NCBI GenBank assembly: GCA_009885355.1
Contig: VFKW01000048.1
Span: 1 to 7,431 of the forward strand
Direction of reading: 5' to 3'
Source: Candidatus Berkelbacteria bacterium
Lineage (GTDB): Bacteria; Patescibacteriota; UBA1384; VFKW01
DNA: 7,431 bases
Positions 1 to 5,157 of this stretch are shown one piece after another. The position numbers and the translations under genes were made by a program. The stretch's first letter is position 1; each line of letters begins with the position of its first letter. The notes below the pieces were generated by a model. That model was not told the DNA's origin. It was given only the letters and a program-made list of their open reading frames with translations, and searched no databases.

Positions 1-64
1 AAGAATGGTGCATATTTTTAATTTGAGCCAATGCTAAAAGATTCGCCTTGGTGAATAATTTCAT
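1..64 (-). CDS. Possible N-terminus of an unidentified protein, cut by the left window edge
   Basis: An ATG at 64-62 opens a frame that stays open for 21 codons to the window edge, beginning MKLFTKANLLALAQIK. It lies downstream of the terminator at 142-164, so it would be a separate transcription unit. No Shine-Dalgarno site precedes the ATG; another ATG at 69-67 stops after two codons. An open frame this short can occur by chance, and I do not recognise the protein. The codons look ordinary for the neighbourhood, which is the only positive support. Confidence 0.3.
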   Translation of the reverse strand, partial: MKLFTKANLLALAQIKNMHHS

Positions 65-96
65 TTCATTAAAAAGAAGTTATTAGACAGTCTCCG

Positions 97-114
97 GAAT
101 GAGCCCCCTCATTC
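97..114. repeat. Perfect 7-bp inverted repeat with CCCC loop
   Basis: GAATGAG (97-103), loop CCCC (104-107), CTCATTC (108-114). The nine bases CCGGAATGA at 94-102 recur at 1910-1918 inside galE, within a palindromic insertion, so this is probably a fragment of the same dispersed element family. No U-tract follows directly on either strand, so it is not a standard terminator. Confidence 0.55.
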
Positions 115-141
115 TTGACCCATATCCTGCAGTATCCCTAC

Positions 142-164
142 AAAAAAAAGACAGAACCTGTCCT
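142..164 (-). terminator. Intrinsic terminator after the TPR gene pair
   Basis: Read on the minus strand, GACAG (154-150 in plus numbering: stem 158-162 pairing with 150-154), a three-base loop (155-157) and CTGTC are followed at once by eight T residues (149-142). A G-U and an A-U pair can extend the stem to seven base pairs. It sits about 50 nt past the stop of the last TPR gene, as expected for the end of that operon. The stem is short and the loop tight, so efficiency is uncertain. Confidence 0.65.
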
Positions 165-178
165 GAGCGATAGCCAAA

Positions 179-208
179 CAGATTCTTCTACTAACATCAC
201 TGAATGAC
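179..208. repeat. GTCATTC-type palindromic element fragment
   Basis: On the minus strand the segment starts GTCATTC and ends GAAGAATCTG, an imperfect inverted repeat placed just past the TPR stop codon. Its GTCATTC edge matches the edge of the element inserted in galE (GTCATTCCGG near 1920-1911). I infer it belongs to the same loose class of intergenic palindromes; only two partial matches are visible here. Confidence 0.35.
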
Positions 209-214
209 AAAAAT

Positions 215-715
215 TTACAATGAATTTAAAATATCCAACTGATCCTGCAAAAGACTATTTCCCGGAACCTTCTGCAACCCAGCATTTATTGTCTCAACTG
301 CCTGATCTTTTTTATTTAATTTATACTCTGCTTCCGATTTTTTCAGATAATAATTTGGATCAGTGCCATCCAAATTGATTGCCTCAGTAAATTCAACAAT
401 AGCCTGATCCCATTTATTCTTACTGAAGTTCTCCAACCCGAGCTGATAATAATCATTTGCCGTCGCTGGCAAATTTGCCACATCTGGCACTACGCCTGCC
501 GGCGGATTATCCGTCTTGATCGAACCTGTCGAACTACTCGCATTTGACGTATCACTCGGTATCACAACCTTATCCACCACTTTTTCCACGCTCGTACCCT
601 TTACATCTTGAATATCGGAAGTTCTCTGGCCATACATAAACATCATCCCGAGCATTACCCCGATAAATCCAACCCCAAAAAATGTATAATTTATTAGTTG
701 TTTTCTAAACATCAT
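215..715 (-). CDS. Membrane-anchored TPR-repeat protein (second of a tandem pair)
   Basis: This 166-residue protein has a basic N-terminus (MMFRKQ), one hydrophobic segment at about residues 10-28, a Ser/Thr/Pro-rich linker to about 84, and two tetratricopeptide-like repeats at about 87-118 and 120-153. TPRs are protein-binding scaffolds, so it is probably a membrane-tethered adaptor; the partner is unknown. Basic residues before the segment suggest N-inside with the TPRs outside the membrane. Its TPR domain aligns without gaps to that of the preceding gene, including shared YYQ, KKD.A, GL and Q.QL.I positions, so the two arose by duplication. The start overlaps the upstream stop (712-715, ATGA) and a second ATG follows at 712; there is no clear Shine-Dalgarno site, which suggests translational coupling. 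A U-tract hairpin follows. Confidence 0.85.
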   Translation of the reverse strand: MMFRKQLINYTFFGVGFIGVMLGMMFMYGQRTSDIQDVKGTSVEKVVDKVVIPSDTSNASSSTGSIKTDNPPAGVVPDVANLPATANDYYQLGLENFSKNKWDQAIVEFTEAINLDGTDPNYYLKKSEAEYKLNKKDQAVETINAGLQKVPGNSLLQDQLDILNSL

Positions 716-1236
716 CGACTCGCTTGGTATATATTTAATTGATTTTGCAACATCTGATCATTTGGATTTATCTTCAACCCATCCTGACAAGTCTTGATCG
801 CCTCATCTTTTTTAGTCATCATAAATTCCAATTTTGCTTTTTCTTGGTAAAACATGGTCTCATTTGGACTTGCCTCGATCGCCAATTTATATGAATTCAC
901 CGCATCGGTATATCTGCCTTGATTTTTATATTCCATCGCCTGCTGATAATATTCACCCACCGATAATTTCGGACCGGCTATTGCTGTTGGCGGAGTCGGC
1001 CTGGTAACAGGTGGGGTCAATTGTGGCGGAATCGCTGATTGATTTGCCGATTTTGACTGATTTGGCTGAGGATCAGGTGTAATTGCTCCTGTAGGAGCTT
1101 GACTTTCCAAATGAACAGGCGGTTGAATATCTTGCTTATGTTTACCTCGTCCCCAGATCAACCACGACCCAAGTGCGCACAAAACTACAACAGTAACCAC
1201 AGCTATTAATTTATATTTCCCTTGTATCAAAAACAT
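712..1236 (-). CDS. Membrane-anchored TPR-repeat protein (first of a tandem pair)
   Basis: This 174-residue protein has a hydrophobic segment at about residues 10-28 (LIAVVTVVVLCALGSWLIW), a Pro/Gln/Thr-rich linker from about 38 to 88, and two TPR-like repeats at about 94-125 and 127-160. Cys20 lies inside the segment but lacks a lipobox (VVLC), so it is not read as a lipoprotein. The architecture and the gapless TPR similarity to the next gene mark the two as paralogues with diverged linkers. The start is well supported: AAGGAG lies 5 nt upstream, behind an extended -10 promoter. A scaffold role at the membrane is an inference from the fold; no specific pathway can be assigned. It is separated from galE by a repeat cassette and appears to be its own operon with the following gene. 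Confidence 0.88.
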   Translation of the reverse strand: MFLIQGKYKLIAVVTVVVLCALGSWLIWGRGKHKQDIQPPVHLESQAPTGAITPDPQPNQSKSANQSAIPPQLTPPVTRPTPPTAIAGPKLSVGEYYQQAMEYKNQGRYTDAVNSYKLAIEASPNETMFYQEKAKLEFMMTKKDEAIKTCQDGLKINPNDQMLQNQLNIYQASR

Positions 1237-1241
1237 AACTG

Positions 1242-1247
1242 CTCCTT
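1242..1247 (-). promoter_or_regulatory. Shine-Dalgarno site of the first TPR gene
   Basis: AAGGAG ends 5 nt before the ATG at 1236-1234. It fixes that start. The predicted transcription start is at about this point, so the leader would be only some 10-12 nt long and consist of little more than the ribosome-binding site. Confidence 0.8.
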
Positions 1248-1253
1248 TTTATC

Positions 1254-1262
1254 ATTATATCA
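1254..1262 (-). promoter_or_regulatory. Extended -10 promoter for the TPR operon
   Basis: On the minus strand TG-A-TATAAT is a perfect extended -10 motif (TATAAT at 1259-1254, TG at 1262-1261). No good -35 hexamer lies 16-18 nt upstream, which is usual for extended -10 promoters. It is directly downstream of the repeat cassette that follows galE, so the TPR pair can be transcribed independently of the sugar genes. Confidence 0.65.
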
Positions 1263-1279
1263 CACTCACAATCTACTAG

Positions 1280-1305
1280 CTTATCCCGCCGCAGCGGGAC
1301 CCCGC
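1280..1305. repeat. 26-bp GC-rich hairpin repeat, copy A
   Basis: These 26 bases are identical to 6518-6543. The core is a hairpin with arms TCCCGC (1284-1289) and GCGGGA (1294-1299) around a 4-nt loop. AGCTTATC at 1278-1285 overlaps its left end and matches the octamer words around copy B. It lies in the 99-nt gap between galE and the TPR genes, joined to a heptamer array. There is no U-tract on either side, so it resembles a REP-like palindrome more than a terminator. Confidence 0.85.
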
Positions 1306-1310
1306 AACTC

Positions 1311-1338
1311 CTAACCCCTAACTGCTAACTACCAACTA
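1311..1338. repeat. Heptanucleotide array A (CTAACTN words)
   Basis: Four in-register 7-nt words: CTAACCC, CTAACTG, CTAACTA, CCAACTA. The galE stop codon (1336-1338, TAG on the minus strand) is formed by the last word, so the array borders or supplies the end of the gene. On its other side the array adjoins the 26-bp hairpin repeat. Confidence 0.75.
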
Positions 1339-2682
1339 CTCGGAGTACCCCTCCGGATGACTCTCGTGCCATTTCCAGGCTGTTTTGGCCATCTGCTCCA
1401 AAGTATATTCTGCCTGCCAACCCAATATTTCATTTGCTTTTTTGGGATTTGCATAAGACAATGCCGGATCGCCGGATCTTCGTGGCATTATCTCATATTG
1501 CACCTTCCTGACGCTGGCTTTTTCCACCTCGGAAATCACCTCAAATACAGTGTAGGCCTCACCTGTCCCCAGATTAAACACGTTTGATTCTTGCTTTTCT
1601 AGTAGATATTTCAAAGCCTGAATATGCCCCCTGGCCAAATCAATCGGATGAATATAGTCTCGAAGACCTGTGCCATCCTTGGTCGGGTAATCATCACCAT
1701 AAACCTTTAATTTATCAATTTTACCCAGTAAATTATAAATGACCAGTGTCATCAAATTCGAAGGATTCGGCTTATCATCACCCATTTGTCCATCTTCGCT
1801 CGCCCCACAAACATTAAAATATCTCAAAGCAATGGATTTGATGGATTCTGGACAGATCCCCGATGTCGGAACGCTTTGCTTCCGGCTCGAGGATGACAGT
1901 AAGGTAGAACCGGAATGACGGCTAGGGGCATCCTTCCCGTCACTCCTCACTCCAGACTCCTGACTCCCTGCTACTTTGTCGAACTTAAAAAGCAAAATCT
2001 CATCCAACAGCTTCGTCAACCCGTAAATCGACGTCGTAATCCTTAATTTCCCCAACTCCTCGTCATCCAACCATAATTCCGGTCGATTTTTGAATATATC
2101 CTTATATTCACCCATAAACGCCAGAAAAAACACTTCTTTTTCCACCTCTTTACCGTCCCATTTACCAGGTAATAGATCTGATTCTTCCGGCTTCACAAGC
2201 TCCTGATAATCCTCAGTCAAGGGAAAATATTTATCTTCTGGATTACCATAAGTCGCCGCCGTTGAAGATTTGATGATAAATTGACAACCTTTTTCTTTCA
2301 TCACATCTAGTAAATTTACAAAATTTATCACATTGTTTTGTAAATACTTTTTCGGCTTCTCCATCGATTCGCCAACCGCCAAAAAAGCCGCAAAATCAAT
2401 CACCGCCTCAACTGGATATTTATCAAAAATCTCTCGCATTCGAACCTTGTCGCCCACATCAGCAATTTCCAATATCAAATTGTTGTGAGTTGTCAGTTGT
2501 GAGTTGTCAGTTGTCTGCTCCCTGTTGTTTGTTGTGTGTTGTAAGTTGTCAGTGGCAGTGCGAAGCGCCGCCTCGTGCCCATTTTCCATACTATCTACAA
2601 CCAAAACCTCATAACCAGCCCCTAATAATTCTTTAACCGCAAACGAACCAATATACCCGGCCCCACCTGTAACTAATATCAT
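1336..2682 (-). CDS. galE: UDP-glucose 4-epimerase (GalE-like), enlarged by three insertions
   Basis: A short-chain dehydrogenase/reductase-family NAD-dependent epimerase that interconverts UDP-glucose and UDP-galactose in the cytoplasm. Visible features are GGAGYIG (6-12), AVGES (102-106), the Ser/Thr active-site segment SSTAATYG (139-146), catalytic Tyr220 and Lys224 in YGLTK, LRYFNVCGA (286-294), GDDYPTKDGTGLRDYIH (329-345) and a GalE-type C-terminus (WHESHPEGYSE). At 448 residues it is about 110 longer than the usual ~338. The excess falls at about 43-68 (heptamer array), 158-217 (ordinary-looking sequence) and 237-281 (palindrome plus heptamers). Thr141 replaces the usual Ser, and Leu101 sits where E. 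coli GalE has Lys84. The ATG overlaps the upstream stop (ATGA, 2679-2682) with AAAGGGAG 5 nt before it. The fold is certain; activity with these insertions is not. Confidence 0.88.
   Translation of the reverse strand: MILVTGGAGYIGSFAVKELLGAGYEVLVVDSMENGHEAALRTATDNLQHTTNNREQTTDNSQLTTHNNLILEIADVGDKVRMREIFDKYPVEAVIDFAAFLAVGESMEKPKKYLQNNVINFVNLLDVMKEKGCQFIIKSSTAATYGNPEDKYFPLTEDYQELVKPEESDLLPGKWDGKEVEKEVFFLAFMGEYKDIFKNRPELWLDDEELGKLRITTSIYGLTKLLDEILLFKFDKVAGSQESGVRSDGKDAPSRHSGSTLLSSSSRKQSVPTSGICPESIKSIALRYFNVCGASEDGQMGDDKPNPSNLMTLVIYNLLGKIDKLKVYGDDYPTKDGTGLRDYIHPIDLARGHIQALKYLLEKQESNVFNLGTGEAYTVFEVISEVEKASVRKVQYEIMPRRSGDPALSYANPKKANEILGWQAEYTLEQMAKTAWKWHESHPEGYSE
1844..1922. repeat. Composite palindromic element inserted in galE
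   Basis: An imperfect hairpin spans 1856-1894: outer arms ATCCCCGA (1856-1863) and TCGAGGAT (1887-1894) with one mismatch, inner arms CGGAA (1867-1871) and TTCCG (1880-1884). It continues through GTCATTCCGG (minus strand) at 1920-1911. Such GTCAT...GGATC palindromes look like intergenic repeats, yet this one is translated as low-complexity Ser-rich residues of GalE. It is followed on the plus strand by heptamer array B, which suggests the two came as one unit. Confidence 0.6.
1941..1968. repeat. Heptanucleotide array B ([CG]ACTCCN words) within galE
   Basis: Four 7-nt words in register: CACTCCT, CACTCCA, GACTCCT, GACTCCC. The minus strand reads as repeated GGAGT and encodes GSQESGVRS in GalE. 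The same period with a different word occurs elsewhere in the window. Confidence 0.72.
2482..2551. repeat. Heptanucleotide array C (GTTGTNN words) within galE
   Basis: Ten consecutive 7-nt words, nine of them GTTGTNN (GA, CA, GA, CA, CT, then GCTCCCT, then TT, GT, AA, CA). The period is exact for 70 nt. Because three words equal seven codons, GalE gains a seven-residue periodic stretch around TDN-Q-T, NN-EQT and TDNSQLT at about residues 43-68. TGACAAC words would give stops in both other frames of this strand; only the GalE frame is open throughout. Confidence 0.9.
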
Positions 2683-4253
2683 TTAAACTCCCTTTTTATT
2701 TTTTCATGATAATTATTTTCTGAATTTATATTCCATAGACTAGTTCTATTTTTATCATGATTAATCAACAAATCAACTGCCTCCATCGCCGAAAGCATTG
2801 AATGATCCATATTGTTATATTTATGCATTCCGTTTCGCCCGATCAGATAGAGATTTTCAAATCGATCTGCGAACTCTTTTATCTTATCAAATTCCCCATA
2901 AGTTCCAAAATATGCCGGATATGCTTTCTTCATCCTCGCCACTGTCTGATCCACCACATTTTCCGGATCAATCACCCCAATCTCCATTAAATCCTTTATC
3001 GCAAATTTACTTAATTCATCATCTGTCATCTGCCAAACCTTATCCTTTTCACTCACCATATACTCCAGCCCCAAACAAACAACATTCTCGTCTTTTAAAA
3101 TATATGGACTCCAATTGTTAAATACCTGAAACCGACACATCGTCGCGCTTCTTTCTTGCACATAAACCCAAGAGTCTGGTATCACATCATTTATCGTTTT
3201 TATTTTCGTCTCGTTCTTGATCTTCATTTTTTTTAAAAATAGCCCGACAGAGATAAAATCACGATACACCAACCCTTTTGCCACTTTCTTAACCTTATTC
3301 GGCACTTTTTCACCCATTCCCTCGATCAATTCACTAACCGGCATCGTCGAAAAGAAATAATCCGCCTTTTCTACCACTTCCACACCTTTTTCGTCTCGAA
3401 TCACCACGCTTGTAATTTTTTCATTTTCCCAATTAATCCTTACGACTTGTTTATTTAAATATATCTTCCCGCCCATCTTCTCAATCTCATCTGATGCCGT
3501 CTCCCACATCTGTCCTGCTCCATATTTTGGCGTATAAAATTTTGCTATTAGGCTCGTTTCTACTCCTTTTGATTGATCCTTTTTTCTCATTTCAGATAAA
3601 GCATGCCTTATTGCCTTACCGATCGATAACCCTTTTATCCTCTGAGCTCCCCAATCCGGCGCGATTTTATTACACTCAATTCCCCACAATTTCTCGGTAT
3701 AATCTTTAAAAAAAGTCAAATACAACTCTTTTCCGAACCTGTTAATAAAAAAATCCTCCAGACTTTTCTCCTCACGAATTGGTTTTAACCTGATATTCAC
3801 ATAACTGACCACAATTTTAATCATCCTTAAAAAACCGATTTTAGTCATCGTTTCCAAAGTCAAACTGATCGGGTAGTCAAAAAATTTCTTCAGATAAAAA
3901 ATCCGCGTCAATCTTCCCCGAACGAGCATTACTTTATCGTCTTTTTCCGGATCAGGCGCGCCTTTTTTCTTCGACAATTCTATCTTTCGACCAAGCTTTT
4001 TATCATCTTTAGCTCTTTTTCCCTGTAATGGCAATAAATTAAACCACCAATCCATCACCAGATCGGACTTCGAAAAAAACCGATGACTTCCGACATCTAA
4101 AAGATTTCCCTTATAATTCACGGTTTTTGAGATCCCGCCGATACCCCCCGACATTTCATAAATAACAGGCTGAATGTCAGTTTTTTTAAGCAATTCATAA
4201 GCGGCTGTGAGTCCGGCCGGACCCGCGCCAATTATAATCGCTTTTTTGATCAT
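2679..4253 (-). CDS. FAD-dependent oxidoreductase, UDP-galactopyranose mutase-like
   Basis: A 524-residue flavoprotein of the amine-oxidase/protoporphyrinogen-oxidase/UDP-galactopyranose mutase superfamily. The N-terminal dinucleotide fold shows GAGPAG (9-14), Glu33 at the end of the second strand, GGIGG (36-40) and DVGSHRFF (53-60). The C-terminal FAD-contact region is LIGRNGMHKYNNMDHSMLSA (about 470-489). Proteins of this type are common in polysaccharide loci, and the position next to galE fits conversion of UDP-galactopyranose to UDP-galactofuranose. I cannot confirm the substrate, and a different sugar redox role is possible. A lysine-rich loop at about 79-107 and a polar 20-residue tail are extra features. 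The start overlaps the rmlD stop (ATGA) and has no clear Shine-Dalgarno site, pointing to coupled translation. Confidence 0.85.
   Translation of the reverse strand: MIKKAIIIGAGPAGLTAAYELLKKTDIQPVIYEMSGGIGGISKTVNYKGNLLDVGSHRFFSKSDLVMDWWFNLLPLQGKRAKDDKKLGRKIELSKKKGAPDPEKDDKVMLVRGRLTRIFYLKKFFDYPISLTLETMTKIGFLRMIKIVVSYVNIRLKPIREEKSLEDFFINRFGKELYLTFFKDYTEKLWGIECNKIAPDWGAQRIKGLSIGKAIRHALSEMRKKDQSKGVETSLIAKFYTPKYGAGQMWETASDEIEKMGGKIYLNKQVVRINWENEKITSVVIRDEKGVEVVEKADYFFSTMPVSELIEGMGEKVPNKVKKVAKGLVYRDFISVGLFLKKMKIKNETKIKTINDVIPDSWVYVQERSATMCRFQVFNNWSPYILKDENVVCLGLEYMVSEKDKVWQMTDDELSKFAIKDLMEIGVIDPENVVDQTVARMKKAYPAYFGTYGEFDKIKEFADRFENLYLIGRNGMHKYNNMDHSMLSAMEAVDLLINHDKNRTSLWNINSENNYHEKIKREFK
2688..2695 (-). 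promoter_or_regulatory. Shine-Dalgarno site of galE inside the upstream gene
   Basis: AAAGGGAG lies 5 nt before the galE ATG and within the last codons of the FAD-enzyme gene. Together with the ATGA overlap it fixes the galE start at 2682. Confidence 0.75.
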
Positions 4254-5146
4254 TTTTTTCTACTGTCTAAATAATCTTCAAGAGCTGTCTGCCAAGTTCT
4301 GTTTTCAAACCCCAAAGAATTTAATTTATCAGTAATCAAAACCGAATAAGCCGGTCGTTTTGCCGGTCTTGGAAATTCTACCGTTGAAACAGGGGAGACC
4401 TGAACCTTTTTCCCTGATAATTCAAAAATCTTACCTGCAAAATCATACCAGCTGCAATTCCCCGCATTTACCGTATGAAAAATTCCTTTTGCATCTTTTT
4501 CAATCAAAAATTTGATCGCAAGGGCTAAATCCTTTGTATAAGTAGGGGAGCCAACCTGATCACTCACAACCTTCAATTCTGGCTGAATCTCAGCTAATTT
4601 CAGCATCGTTTCTACAAAATTCTTGCCATTTTCCCCATAAAGCCAAGCTGTTCTAACAATCAAATTATTATTTATTATACCCTGGTCATCGCCGTCAGGC
4701 CGATCTCCTCCCCCAACTACTAACTCCCAACCACTAACTCCTAAGGTTGCCTTTTCCCCTGCCAATTTACTCTCACCATATACACTCTGCGGACCTGTTT
4801 TATCATCTTCCAAATAACCTTCCGCATTATCCCCTGCAAACACATAATCGGTCGAAACATAAACAACCTTCGCCCCAACCTTACTAGCTGCTTCCACAAT
4901 ATTCTTCGTCCCTGTTTCATTTACTAAAAAAGCGCCTTCTCTGTCAGTTTCCGCTCCGTCCACATTGGTATAAGCCGCCCCATGAATAATAACTTCAGGT
5001 TGAAATTCCCCAATCACTCGAGCCACTTCGTCTCTATCAGTAATATCCATTTCTTCCCGATCAACACCCAACAATTCATTTCCCTCAAAAACTCGAGCAA
5101 TCTGGTAGCCAAGCTGCCCCTTTGAACCTGTAAATATTATTTTCAT
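4250..5146 (-). CDS. rmlD: dTDP-4-dehydrorhamnose reductase
   Basis: Last enzyme of dTDP-L-rhamnose synthesis: it reduces dTDP-6-deoxy-L-lyxo-4-hexulose to dTDP-L-rhamnose using NAD(P)H. The 298-residue protein shows the Rossmann motif GSKGQLG (7-13), DITD, the active-site strand STDYVFAG (98-105), catalytic Tyr123 and Lys127 in YGESKLAGE, and LIVRTAWLYGENGKNF. I start at 5146 because the homologous N-terminus is MKIIFTG and AAGGAG lies 4 nt upstream; an ATG at 5176 would put that site inside the coding sequence. Residues 134-160 (TLGVSGWELVVGGGDRPDGD and following) exceed the usual loop by about 20 residues and are encoded by a heptamer array plus a palindrome. The gene follows the ATPase by 11 nt and overlaps the next gene by ATGA. 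Confidence 0.93.
   Translation of the reverse strand: MKIIFTGSKGQLGYQIARVFEGNELLGVDREEMDITDRDEVARVIGEFQPEVIIHGAAYTNVDGAETDREGAFLVNETGTKNIVEAASKVGAKVVYVSTDYVFAGDNAEGYLEDDKTGPQSVYGESKLAGEKATLGVSGWELVVGGGDRPDGDDQGIINNNLIVRTAWLYGENGKNFVETMLKLAEIQPELKVVSDQVGSPTYTKDLALAIKFLIEKDAKGIFHTVNAGNCSWYDFAGKIFELSGKKVQVSPVSTVEFPRPAKRPAYSVLITDKLNSLGFENRTWQTALEDYLDSRKK
4685..4710. repeat. GTCATC...GATCTCC palindromic element inserted in rmlD
   Basis: ATCGCC (4688-4693), loop GTCA (4694-4697) and GGCCGAT (4698-4704) form a stem with one bulged base. The edges GTCATC and GATCTCC resemble those of the galE element at 1844-1922. It is translated as RPDGDDQG in RmlD and abuts heptamer array D. Confidence 0.5.
4714..4741. 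repeat. Heptanucleotide array D within rmlD
   Basis: Four 7-nt words: CAACTAC, TAACTCC, CAACCAC, TAACTCC, that is, two copies of a 14-nt unit with one mismatch. The words are close to those of array A. The coding strand reads GGAGTTAGTGGTTG-like sequence; TAG stops occur in both frames other than the rmlD frame. Confidence 0.78.
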
Positions 5147-5150
5147 GACT

Positions 5151-5156
5151 CTCCTT
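5151..5156 (-). promoter_or_regulatory. Shine-Dalgarno site of rmlD
   Basis: AAGGAG lies 4 nt before the ATG at 5146-5144 and partly runs into the A-rich ATPase stop region (TAA at 5160-5158). It decides the rmlD start and ties rmlD translation closely to the end of the ATPase gene. Confidence 0.8.
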
Positions 5157-5157
5157 T

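Noticed and set aside
1284..1299. GC-rich hairpin as a rho-independent terminator of galE
   Set aside because: No U-tract follows on the minus strand, and an exact copy of the 26-bp unit lies elsewhere, which fits a dispersed repeat better.
1357..1587. Plus-strand open frames here and at 2798-3121, 3494-3709, 6777-6998 and 7068-7316
   Set aside because: Each lies opposite a well-supported minus-strand gene, lacks a ribosome-binding site and shows no recognisable domain; they are shadows.
2482..2551. CRISPR array or tandem protein-binding sites
   Set aside because: The unit is 7 nt with no spacers, and it lies inside an open, conserved coding frame.
1336..2682. GalE as a pseudogene broken by repeats
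   Set aside because: The frame is intact from an SD-backed start to the family C-terminus, and the catalytic Tyr/Lys and NAD motif are present.
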